Assembly: GCA_964427185.1 (NCBI GenBank)
Contig: CAYRSN010000023.1
Span: 1-20,559 of the forward strand
DNA: 20,559 bases
Source of the DNA: Sulfurivirga sp964427185
Lineage (GTDB): Bacteria > Pseudomonadota > Gammaproteobacteria > Thiomicrospirales > Thiomicrospiraceae
Direction: 5' to 3'
A program made the position numbers and the translations under genes. Under the pieces are notes generated by a model. The model had not been told where the DNA came from and made no database searches. It saw only the letters and a program-made list of their open reading frames with translations. This document shows positions 1-6,789 of this stretch, piece after piece. Position 1 is the stretch's first letter, and each line of letters begins with the position of its first letter.

Positions 1-2
1 AA

Positions 3-122
3 CTACGTGAATATCAGGAAGAATTCAGAGAAAAGCAGGAAGAACTGCGAGAACTCAAAGAACGCCAGGAGGAGCTGCGCGAACTTTATGAAACCTATCG
101 AGAATATGATGATGACGATTGA
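3..122 (+). CDS. C-terminal fragment of a charged, coiled-coil-like protein
   Basis: The window opens inside this gene; about 39 residues remain before a TGA stop at 120–122. The visible part is almost entirely Glu, Arg, Lys, Gln and Leu, with repeated ELREL and QEEL units spaced like heptads, and ends in four Asp residues. This composition suggests an alpha-helical coiled coil with an acidic tail. No enzyme motif is visible and I do not recognise the family. Its last 17 bases overlap the proposed start of folX: the GAT repeats that encode the Asp tail also supply three in-frame ATG codons for folX. That overlap suggests co-transcription with folX. The low-complexity composition means a chance open frame cannot be fully excluded, but the heptad pattern makes a real gene likely. 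Confidence 0.55.
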   Translation, partial: LREYQEEFREKQEELRELKERQEELRELYETYREYDDDD

Positions 123-500
123 CCCTTTCCGCTATACAACAGGAAAGATCCAGATTAAAAACCTTCTGCTGCGCACCTATGTGGGCATCAACCCAGATGA
201 AAAAATCAAAAACAGGATGTGCTCATTAACCTCACCATCCGCTGCGATCGCATTTTGCAAGCAGAAGAAGGCCATATTGAACAGACACTGGATTACAAAA
301 AGGTCGTCAAGACCATCATCCCTTTCGTAGAGGAAAACCGTTTTGAACTCCTGGAAGTCATGACCCGACAGGTGCTTGCACAGGTTATGTCTTTTAAAGA
401 GGTGCAATGGGCGCGAGTAGAAATCGACAAACCCCATGCCATCCGCTTTGCCGAGTCCGTCTCCGTCACCCTGGAAGCCGAGCGAACTGCAAGCTCTTAG
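106..500 (+). pseudogene. folX: Dihydroneopterin triphosphate 2'-epimerase FolX, frameshifted
   Basis: FolX converts 7,8-dihydroneopterin triphosphate to dihydromonapterin triphosphate; it is a paralogue of the dihydroneopterin aldolase FolB. Two frames together give a full-length FolX-like protein of about 130 residues. The first runs from the ATG cluster at 106–114 and has IQIKNLLLRTYVGIN; the second, from about 213, has QDVLINLTI, then LDYKKVVK, ENRFELLE and VEIDKPHAIRFAESVS. From memory these align with E. coli and Pseudomonas FolX without gaps if one A is added to the A5 run at 208–212 or the A6 run at 200–205. As written, the upstream frame reads on without a FolX C-terminus to a stop near 330. 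An alternative start at 88 has AGGAGGAG about 13 bases upstream. Identity is strong; whether the break is a real mutation or a sequence error cannot be decided here. Confidence 0.82.
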
Positions 501-578
501 GCACCGCCATCATTTCTGCATCCCCGCATGAATTTGATAAGATGGCATTTTTATTTCCAAAGACACTCTTCGATAAAT

Positions 579-1529
579 ATGGACAAACAACTACCAGATA
601 TCGCCTGCGAAACCCAATCCGAAACTCAAGGCCGCCTTAACTGGGTCGGCATGAGCAACATCGAGCTGCCCATCGAAGTTGCCGACGGCAACGATTCCAT
701 CATTCGCGTGCCTGCACTGGTAGATGCATTTGTCAACCTTACCGATCCTGCCAGCAAAGGCATCCACATGTCGCGGCTTTACCTGCGCATGGATCAATTT
801 TCCCAGCAGGGCGCACTGAGCAAAATAGGGCTGTCAACCCTGCTCAAAGACTTTATCCGCTCCCATCACACCCTGAGCGACCAAGCGCATGTTTCCTTTC
901 GTTTTGACTTTTACGAGCGCCGCCCTTCACTGGTCAGTGACAACAGCGGCTGGAAGCACTACCCGGTAGAAATCCGCGCACAGCTGCGCAAGGAGCAGTT
1001 CAGCTGCGAAATGAGCGTGGAAATCCCCTACTCCTCTACCTGCCCCTGCTCTGCCGCCCTCTCCCGCCAGCTAATCCAGGAAGCCTTTGCACAGCGTTTT
1101 CAAAACCAATCAAACATCACGCTGGAAGAAGCTCTGGCCTGGCTGGCCACCACAGACGGCATTAACGCCACCCCCCATAGCCAGCGCTCCATCGCTCAGG
1201 TGCGGGTCAAGCTTGCTGAAACACAGGAAATTAACATTTCCGGGTTGATCAGCCTGATTGAAGGCGCACTGCAAACACCTGTGCAAGCCACCGTCAAACG
1301 GGAAGACGAACAGGAGTTCGCCCGTCTCAATGCCGCCAATCTCATGTTCTGCGAAGACGCCGCCCGCCGTCTGCAACTTGCCTTAAACAGCGCAGACAAC
1401 GCCTTTAGCGACTTCTGGGCACGGGTCAACCACTACGAAAGCCTCCACCCCCACGATGCCGTTGCCATCGTTACCAAAGGCATTGAAAACGGCTACTCCG
1501 ACGATCCCGAATTACTCTGTAAACGCTGA
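579..1529 (+). CDS. folE2: GTP cyclohydrolase I type 2 (FolE2)
   Basis: FolE2 converts GTP to 7,8-dihydroneopterin triphosphate, the entry step for folate and monapterin, and belongs to the metal-flexible COG1469 family rather than the zinc-dependent FolE family. The product is 316 residues. The family's catalytic cysteine segment is visible as STCPCSAALS (Cys155/Cys157), with KGIHMSR at 61–67 and PHSQRS at 199–204. I chose ATG 579 over an upstream in-frame ATG at 528, because the protein then begins about 20 residues before the conserved region, as in relatives; its ribosome-binding site is weak. FolE2 enzymes are often induced under zinc limitation by Zur, but I see no clear Zur palindrome in the 78 bases upstream. 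It lies just after folX, whose substrate it makes, and its 3' end overlaps the convergent yidD by 37 bases. Confidence 0.9.
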   Translation: MDKQLPDIACETQSETQGRLNWVGMSNIELPIEVADGNDSIIRVPALVDAFVNLTDPASKGIHMSRLYLRMDQFSQQGALSKIGLSTLLKDFIRSHHTLSDQAHVSFRFDFYERRPSLVSDNSGWKHYPVEIRAQLRKEQFSCEMSVEIPYSSTCPCSAALSRQLIQEAFAQRFQNQSNITLEEALAWLATTDGINATPHSQRSIAQVRVKLAETQEINISGLISLIEGALQTPVQATVKREDEQEFARLNAANLMFCEDAARRLQLALNSADNAFSDFWARVNHYESLHPHDAVAIVTKGIENGYSDDPELLCKR

Positions 1530-1828
1530 TCCTTACGCTCCGCACGTTGGCAGCCACACTCCGGCACCGGGTCTTCTCCCGGTGTCGCCCCGGGATGACA
1601 GCGGCTGATGCGCTTGATCGCCAGCCAGCCGCCGCAGAACAGCCCGTAGCGACGTAATGCCTCCAAGGTATAGCTGGAACAGGTGGGGTAATAACAGCAA
1701 CGCGGCCCTAAAAGTGGGCTGATCAGCTTCTGATACACCAGTACCAGCACGATTACCGGCCAGCTCAGCACACGGCCGACAAACTTCGCTACAATGGCAC
1801 TGTTATCTTTCAAGCGAGGCCTATCCAT
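1493..1828 (-). CDS. yidD: Membrane protein insertion efficiency factor YidD
   Basis: YidD is a small membrane-associated protein that aids YidC-dependent insertion of inner-membrane proteins. The signature is plain: a hydrophobic N-terminal helix (VIVLVLVYQKLISPLLG), the cysteine-rich CCYYPTCSSYTLEALRRYG, then CHPG and DPVP. The C-terminus adds a short polar tail with further Cys, Lys and Arg. With the ATG at 1828 the protein is 111 residues, a little longer than the usual 70–90; TTG 1813 or GTG 1771 would be shorter alternatives, so the start is uncertain. The gene usually sits in the rpmH–rnpA–yidD–yidC cluster near the origin; here it is alone, between folE2 and pyrC. The ATG at 1828 overlaps the pyrC ATG on the opposite strand. 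Confidence 0.88.
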   Translation of the reverse strand: MDRPRLKDNSAIVAKFVGRVLSWPVIVLVLVYQKLISPLLGPRCCYYPTCSSYTLEALRRYGLFCGGWLAIKRISRCHPGATPGEDPVPECGCQRAERKDQRLQSNSGSSE

Positions 1829-3161
1829 GACAAGCATTCTGATCAAAAACGCTACCGTGGTCAATGAAGACCGCATCTTTTCCGCTGATGTTTATATCGA
1901 AAACGGCCGCATTGCTGAAATCAGCAAAGAAATCACCCAAACTGCCGACCAGACGATTGATGCCGAAGGCCTGCACCTGCTGCCCGGCATGATTGACGAT
2001 CAGGTACATTTTCGCGAACCGGGGCTCACCCACAAAGCCGACCTTGCCACAGAATCCAAAGCTGCACTGGCCGGTGGCACCACCAGCTATATGGAAATGC
2101 CCAATGTCAACCCACCTTCCGTCACTCTCGAAGCACTGGAGGCTAAATTTGCCCGTGCGGCTGAAGTCAGCTGGGTGAATTACAGCTTTTATCTGGGCGC
2201 GACCAATGACAACCTGGAAGAGGTCAAGCGCCTCGACCCCAGAGCCGCCTGCGGTGTGAAAATCTTTATGGGCAGCTCCACCGGTAACATGCTGGTGGAT
2301 CGGGATGAAGCCCTGCGCCAGATTTTCACCCACAGCCCGACAATTATCACCACCCACTGCGAAGATACCCCCATGATTCAGGAAAAGGAAGCAGAATACC
2401 GTGCCAAATACGGTGAGCATGTACCCTTTTCCGCACACCCGGCCATCCGTTGCCGCGAAGCCTGCTACAAATCCTCCTCCCATGCAGTAGAGCTGGCACG
2501 AGAAACGGGCGCACAGCTGCATATTCTGCACATTACCACCAAAGATGAGCTGTCACTGTTTGAGCCGGGGCCTGTCAGCGGCAAGCAGATCACCAGTGAA
2601 GCCTGCGTGCACCATCTCTGGTTCAGTGACGAGGACTACGCAACACTCGGCAGCCTGATCAAATGCAACCCGGCCATCAAATCCAAAACCGACCGGGATG
2701 CCATCCGTCAGGCCGTCATCGACGGGCGCATTGATGTCATCGCCACCGACCACGCTCCTCATACCTGGGAGGAAAAACAGCAGCCCTACTTCAAAGCACC
2801 CGCCGGCGTTCCCCAGGTACAGCGCAGCCTGCAGGCGCTGCTGGATCTTTATCATCAGCAAGTGTTCTCACTGGAGCTCATTGTCCGCAAGACCAGCCAT
2901 GCCGTAGCCGAACGTTTCCAAGTCGCCGAGCGCGGCTACATTCGGGAAGGCTACTGGGCCGATCTGGTGCTGGTGGATCTCAACCGCCCCGAGCGGGATA
3001 CCCGCGAAAGTGTCCTTTACAAATGCGGCTGGTCGCCCTGGGAAGGCCACACCTTCAAAAGCACCATCATAGGCACGCTGGTCAACGGCGAGCTGAAATA
3101 CTGGCAAGGGCAGTTTTCCAGCTTCACACCCGGCCAGCGCCTCACATTTGACAGAAGCTGA
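1827..3161 (+). CDS. pyrC: Dihydroorotase (amidohydrolase superfamily)
   Basis: Dihydroorotase cyclises N-carbamoyl-aspartate to dihydroorotate in pyrimidine synthesis. The 444-residue length fits the long class rather than the ~345-residue E. coli PyrC. Visible active-site features are DDQVHFREPG at 57–66, VKIFMGSSTGNML with the lysine expected to be carboxylated (Lys145), THCED with His177, HILHI with His235, and ATDHAPHT with Asp308. The usual paired metal ligands HxH near the N-terminus read QxH (Gln59, His61); I recall the same DDQVHFREPG segment in a known dihydroorotase subfamily, for example in Bacteroides, so this is probably not loss of function. ATG 1827 has GAGG eight bases upstream; a TACAAT at 1790–1795 is a possible -10 box with no good -35. 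It starts a plus-strand run with the aldehyde dehydrogenase 41 bases downstream. A hydantoinase-type role is less likely. Confidence 0.88.
   Translation: MTSILIKNATVVNEDRIFSADVYIENGRIAEISKEITQTADQTIDAEGLHLLPGMIDDQVHFREPGLTHKADLATESKAALAGGTTSYMEMPNVNPPSVTLEALEAKFARAAEVSWVNYSFYLGATNDNLEEVKRLDPRAACGVKIFMGSSTGNMLVDRDEALRQIFTHSPTIITTHCEDTPMIQEKEAEYRAKYGEHVPFSAHPAIRCREACYKSSSHAVELARETGAQLHILHITTKDELSLFEPGPVSGKQITSEACVHHLWFSDEDYATLGSLIKCNPAIKSKTDRDAIRQAVIDGRIDVIATDHAPHTWEEKQQPYFKAPAGVPQVQRSLQALLDLYHQQVFSLELIVRKTSHAVAERFQVAERGYIREGYWADLVLVDLNRPERDTRESVLYKCGWSPWEGHTFKSTIIGTLVNGELKYWQGQFSSFTPGQRLTFDRS
1836..1864 (-). promoter_or_regulatory. Candidate sigma-70 promoter for yidD, inside pyrC
   Basis: Reading the minus strand, TTGACC (1864–1859) and CAGAAT (1841–1836) are separated by 17 bases: 5 of 6 and 4 of 6 matches to the sigma-70 boxes. 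Transcription would start near 1829, almost at the ATG 1828. The message would then be nearly leaderless, or translation would begin at an inner codon such as TTG 1813. The match is by eye only, and it lies within the coding start of pyrC. Confidence 0.35.
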
Positions 3162-3202
3162 CCCCAGCCTAAAATAAAAAACGCCTAATTTGAGAGGGTT
3201 TC

Positions 3203-4576
3203 ATGTCTGAATTCATCTCCATCAACCCGGCCACGGGGGAAGAAAACACGCGCATCTCCGCCTGGACGGATGAACAATTAGACCAGGCACTTACTCATGC
3301 CGGCTACGCTTTTCGTGACTGGATACACGACAGCACACTGGAAATGCGTTGTACGCTGCTGCGCAATCTGGCCTCCCTGCTGCGTGCCAAAAGGGATGAG
3401 CTGGCTGCGTTGGCCACCCGAGAAATGGGTAAGCGGATCAATGAGTCCCGCGCAGAAATCGACAAATGCGCCTGGGTGTGTGACTACTATGCGGAACAGG
3501 CTCCCGCTCAACTGGCAGATGAAGTGGTGGAAACCGAAGCCAGCCGTTCACTGATCGTCTATCAACCGCTGGGGGTCATTCTGGCAGTGATGCCGTGGAA
3601 CTTCCCTTTCTGGCAGGTATTCCGTGCTGTGGCGCCTGCTCTGGCCGCAGGCAATGCCATGGCACTCAAACACGCTAGCAATGTGCCCCTGTGCGCCCAG
3701 GCCATTGAGGCAGTCATTCGGGATGCCGGTTTTCCGGAAGATCTGTTTCAGGCGCTGATGATCACACCATCTCAAGTGAAAACCGCCATTGAACACCCGG
3801 AAGTTAAGGGCGTGACCCTCACCGGCTCCGAAGCCGCCGGGCGCAGTGTAGCCGCCATCGCAGGTGCTGCTCTGAAAAAGACTGTGCTGGAACTGGGCGG
3901 CTCAGACCCCTTTATCATTCTGCCCGATGCAGATCTGGACACAGTCATCCCTATGGCAGTGCAGGCACGTTTTCTCAATATGGGGCAGAGCTGTATTGCC
4001 GCCAAACGTTTCTTAGTGGATGAAACCCAGGCACTTGAATTCATCGAGCGCTTCAAAGCGGAAGTGGAAGCCACCTTCCAGCCCGGCGACCCCATGGATC
4101 CTGCTACCACGCTTGGCCCCATGGCGCGGCAGGATCTACTAGAAGAACTGCATAATCAAGTGGTGCGCGCTCAGGATTACGGCGCTCAAGTCATCACCGG
4201 CGGCCATCAACTGGCACGCCCGGGCAGCTACTATGCCCCCACCATTTTGACAGACGTCACCACCTCCAACCCGGCATTCCAAGAAGAGCTCTTCGGCCCG
4301 GTGGCGACCATTACCACCTACACGGAACCCTCCCATGCCCTGGGGCTGGCCAATGCCTCCCGCTTCGGGCTGGGCGGCTCCGTATGGACTGATGACCCTG
4401 CCACGGGTGAGGCCATTGCCCGCGGGCTGCAGTGCGGCTGTGCCTTTGTTAATGACATTGTCAAATCCGACCCGCGCCTGCCCTTCGGCGGGGTAAAGGA
4501 TTCCGGTTATGGGCGGGAGCTGTCGCGCTATGGTATGCACGAGTTTGTTAATATCAAAACCTTATGGATACGCTGA
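3203..4576 (+). CDS. Aldehyde dehydrogenase, probably succinate-semialdehyde dehydrogenase
   Basis: This is a 457-residue NAD(P)-dependent aldehyde dehydrogenase. Key elements in order: the opening INPATGE, MPWNFPFW at 130–137 with Asn133, Lys156 in the cofactor site, TLTGSE at 205–210, the general base Glu230 in LELGG, and nucleophile Cys264 in NMGQSCIAAKR. Length, the INPATG opening and GQSCIAAKRF match the short succinate-semialdehyde dehydrogenase group (E. coli Sad/YneI type, also the cyanobacterial enzyme), which oxidises succinate semialdehyde to succinate. The start has GAGAGGG about five bases upstream. It lies 41 bases after pyrC. No GABA transaminase or 2-oxoglutarate decarboxylase is in view, so the source of the substrate is unknown and the precise specificity is an inference. 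Confidence 0.85.
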   Translation: MSEFISINPATGEENTRISAWTDEQLDQALTHAGYAFRDWIHDSTLEMRCTLLRNLASLLRAKRDELAALATREMGKRINESRAEIDKCAWVCDYYAEQAPAQLADEVVETEASRSLIVYQPLGVILAVMPWNFPFWQVFRAVAPALAAGNAMALKHASNVPLCAQAIEAVIRDAGFPEDLFQALMITPSQVKTAIEHPEVKGVTLTGSEAAGRSVAAIAGAALKKTVLELGGSDPFIILPDADLDTVIPMAVQARFLNMGQSCIAAKRFLVDETQALEFIERFKAEVEATFQPGDPMDPATTLGPMARQDLLEELHNQVVRAQDYGAQVITGGHQLARPGSYYAPTILTDVTTSNPAFQEELFGPVATITTYTEPSHALGLANASRFGLGGSVWTDDPATGEAIARGLQCGCAFVNDIVKSDPRLPFGGVKDSGYGRELSRYGMHEFVNIKTLWIR

Positions 4577-4605
4577 ACATACACCACAATTTTTATGGTA
4601 ATCTC

Positions 4606-5265
4606 ATGACTGAAACAACACTCATCAGCTTGAATATCGGTACAGGCCACACCTACCACTGGCGCAACAAAATCGTGCGCAGCGCCATTGTAAAACACCC
4701 AGTGTTTCATGCGCTGACAACAGGCACCACTGGCCTGGAAGGTGATGAACAGGTTGACACACAAAACCATGGCGGTGCAGACAAGGCCATGCTGGTTATC
4801 CCGGCGGATAACTATGCCCGTTTTGGTGTGCATAAACACTGGGGCTTTCTGGGCGAAAACCTGACTGTTCCCGCTGTCTTTTCAGAATCGGACATCCGCT
4901 TGGGAGACCGCTTTGAAATCGGCGATATCACCTTGGAAATCACCCAGCCCCGCTCCCCTTGCTGGAAACTGGATGAGCTGGCCAGAACCCAAGCAGGCAA
5001 ACTCCATTTTATGCAAGCCTACGCCAACAGCGGCCATGTAGGCTACTATGTGCGTGTACTAAAAGACGGCCTGCTCCAAGCCGGCATGCCGATCAAGCAC
5101 CTCCCCACACAGGAAAACACCCCCACTATCAAAGCACTGTTTCTGGCCAAACATGGCGGCGGCAAAACGCCTGAACAGCGGGCTGTTATTGAGCAGGCAC
5201 TGGCCTCCCCGGCTCTATCCGTCGCCTGGCGAACGGAGCTCACCAACCGATTACAACACGCCTAA
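4606..5265 (+). CDS. MOSC-domain protein, YiiM-like
   Basis: MOSC domains are found in molybdenum-cofactor sulfurases and in the YiiM family, whose E. coli member reduces N-hydroxylated base analogues using molybdenum cofactor. The protein is 219 residues, close to the ~224 of YiiM. It shows LEGDEQVD then NHGGADKA at 54–61, FLGENLTV, RLGDRFEIGD, and the conserved cysteine in QPRSPCWKL (Cys119), the expected cofactor ligand. After the MOSC core there is a helical C-terminal part like the YiiM C-domain. An in-frame ATG at 4564 would overlap the aldehyde dehydrogenase; I chose 4606 because the conserved region begins right after it, though neither start has a strong ribosome-binding site. Its stop overlaps the convergent MNT gene by four bases. 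The substrate is unknown. Confidence 0.85.
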   Translation: MTETTLISLNIGTGHTYHWRNKIVRSAIVKHPVFHALTTGTTGLEGDEQVDTQNHGGADKAMLVIPADNYARFGVHKHWGFLGENLTVPAVFSESDIRLGDRFEIGDITLEITQPRSPCWKLDELARTQAGKLHFMQAYANSGHVGYYVRVLKDGLLQAGMPIKHLPTQENTPTIKALFLAKHGGGKTPEQRAVIEQALASPALSVAWRTELTNRLQHA

Positions 5266-5537
5266 AGCGCGCGCCGCTCACTTGAAATGGCCTGCAAAAA
5301 CTGCGGGTCAGCATGTTGCGCATCCACAAAATCTACCCGATACGGCAACTCACTTTCCTCAAACGCCATGGAAAGCTCAGCTCGCTCCGCCAATGTCATG
5401 GGGCGCCCGATATCAATCAAAAGATCAATATCCGACCCGGCGCTTGCCCTGCCTGTCGCCCGAGACCCGAACAACCAGACTCGCGCATCTGGAAATACAC
5501 TGCGTGCAATCCGGGCAGCCTGTTCAGCCCAATCCAC
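5262..5537 (-). CDS. Minimal nucleotidyltransferase (MNT) antitoxin
   Basis: This 91-residue protein is a stand-alone polymerase-beta-type nucleotidyltransferase. It shows the family signature GS-x10-DxD (Gly24, Ser25, Asp36, Asp38, in FGSRATGRASAGSDIDLL), and a likely third acidic residue at Asp69 in YRVDFVD. Members paired with a HEPN protein act as antitoxins: characterised pairs add AMP to a tyrosine of the HEPN toxin. The start is a GTG at 5537 with GGAGG six bases upstream. It lies inside the end of the HEPN gene, a 14-base overlap that suggests translational coupling. The 3' end overlaps the MOSC gene by four bases. The pair resembles HI0073/HI0074 of Haemophilus influenzae; the antitoxin role is inferred from the family. 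Confidence 0.85.
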   Translation of the reverse strand: MDWAEQAARIARSVFPDARVWLFGSRATGRASAGSDIDLLIDIGRPMTLAERAELSMAFEESELPYRVDFVDAQHADPQFLQAISSERRAL

Positions 5538-5946
5538 CCACTGCCTCCATTTTCACCAATAAAGCTTTGGCATGCCCAGGAAACTGACGGGACAGCTGAT
5601 ACACTTGATCCGCCACCGCCTCGTCATAAACATGGGATGTGAGGTTACGCGCCTCATGAAATTGCCACCATATGCTCACATCCTCCACCAAGCCTTTTTC
5701 CTGTGCCAGACGGTACAAGTGCCGCCTTGAGACACCCTGAACCTGTTCAGGCGGCAACATCTCCTTCAACACACGCTGCAGAAACTTCCAGCTCAGCTCA
5801 TAAGCAAACTCATAATGCTGAATCACCCCCGCACGTAAGGTTTTCCACATTTTGTCCTCCGGCACTTTTGGCACATAGCCTTGCGCAACAGAAAGTGCAT
5901 CCTCCAGACTGGCAATCGCATTTTCCAAAGGAGAAAAAAGAATCAT
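5524..5946 (-). CDS. HEPN-domain protein, HI0074 family (probable toxin)
   Basis: The protein is 140 residues and mostly helical, matching the nucleotidyltransferase-substrate-binding (HI0074) type of HEPN domain. Near the C-terminus, EARNLTSHVYDE contains RNLTSHVY, an R-x4-H-x-Y motif (Arg100, His105, Tyr107). In characterised HEPN/MNT systems the Arg and His form an RNase site, and the Tyr is the residue AMPylated by the partner. All three are present, so the toxin looks intact. ATG 5946 has AGAGAGGG eight bases upstream, and this ribosome-binding site overlaps the end of folM (stop at 5961–5963), suggesting co-transcription with folM. The partner MNT follows with a 14-base overlap. RNase activity is inferred from the family, not shown here. 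Confidence 0.85.
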   Translation of the reverse strand: MILFSPLENAIASLEDALSVAQGYVPKVPEDKMWKTLRAGVIQHYEFAYELSWKFLQRVLKEMLPPEQVQGVSRRHLYRLAQEKGLVEDVSIWWQFHEARNLTSHVYDEAVADQVYQLSRQFPGHAKALLVKMEAVGGLG

Positions 5947-5960
5947 GTTGATTACCCTCT

Positions 5961-6713
5961 CTACACCACACTGCGTCCGCCATCCAGCGGGAGGCTGGTG
6001 GCAGTAAGGTACGGGTTTTCCATAATATAGCGCACCGTCTGCCATACCACCTCTGCCCCAGGCTCCATCTGCAGTAGTGACTTTTTCAGCCGTGCCTGGC
6101 GGTAGGCTTCATCATCTTCATCATTAAACATAATCAGAGCGGGCGCAATATCATTCACTTTAATCTCCGGTGCGTATTTTTTGGCAAACGACTTAGTCAG
6201 GTTCTGCAACCCCGCCTTAGTAGCCAGATAAAACGCATGCTGATCAGAACCTCGCGCAGTATTAAAGTCCGAAATCGAGATAATGTCCTTCAATGGGGAT
6301 GACGCGGCTCGCAACCAACTTGCCAATAGTAGATTCAGCTCATAAGGCACCTGCATATGCAGCCGCACCAGCGCCTGCAAGGCATCCGGGCACCCCTGCA
6401 ACTGCTCATCCTTCAGCCATTGAGAAGCGTTATGCACAACACAGCGCAAACTCAGTGCCTGCTCAGAAACAAAGCGCGCCACCTTTACCGCCGCATCAGG
6501 CTCTGCCAAATCCACCATAATGCCCCGCGCACCTGCCGCCTCCAGCATCGCCACACTGGCACGCGGCGTACGATAGGTAAATAACACGGGGTAATCCGTC
6601 TCTTCCAGAAAGCGTTTTGCCAGATGCAGCCCGATGCGCTGCCCCGCACCGGTAATCAGTACGGCATTTTCCAACCCAAATGAGGGGGTCTCCCCCTTTT
6701 TTTCAAAATTCAA
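5961..6713 (-). CDS. folM: Dihydromonapterin reductase FolM
   Basis: FolM is a short-chain dehydrogenase that uses NADPH to reduce dihydromonapterin to tetrahydromonapterin, with weak dihydrofolate reductase activity. The 250-residue product has the cofactor motif TGAGQRIG at 21–28, HNAS at 94–97, a serine in SISDF near 146–148, and catalytic Tyr162 and Lys166 in YLATKAG. The stretch from SFAKKYAPEIKVN through LIMFN and YRQ to LPLDGGR matches E. coli FolM closely from memory. The start is TTG 6713, supported by GAGGTG six bases upstream and by the absence of an in-frame ATG nearby. It precedes the HEPN/MNT pair on the same strand. folX and folE2, the other monapterin genes, lie over 4 kb away on the opposite strand. 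Confidence 0.92.
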   Translation of the reverse strand: MNFEKKGETPSFGLENAVLITGAGQRIGLHLAKRFLEETDYPVLFTYRTPRASVAMLEAAGARGIMVDLAEPDAAVKVARFVSEQALSLRCVVHNASQWLKDEQLQGCPDALQALVRLHMQVPYELNLLLASWLRAASSPLKDIISISDFNTARGSDQHAFYLATKAGLQNLTKSFAKKYAPEIKVNDIAPALIMFNDEDDEAYRQARLKKSLLQMEPGAEVVWQTVRYIMENPYLTATSLPLDGGRSVV

Positions 6714-6789
6714 TTTTTCACCTCAGCCCTTTAAAAACCCGCTTCTAAAAGCATGCTAAAAAGCGCTTTCAAGCCATTATTCAAACAGG

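Noticed and set aside
199..216. Programmed -1 frameshifting in folX
   Set aside because: The shift needed is -1 and A-runs are present, but the in-frame heptamer is C AAA AAC, which gives poor re-pairing, and I know of no FolX made this way. A missing A is simpler.
1821..2531. Long open frame of 236 codons on the strand opposite pyrC
   Set aside because: It mirrors the pyrC coding frame and has no recognisable domain; pyrC on the other strand is certain.
6744..6772. Promoter for folM (TTGAAA-N17-TTTAGA on the minus strand)
   Set aside because: The -35 is good but the -10 matches only three of six bases, so I did not list it as a feature; folM may still start its own transcript in this 76-base gap.
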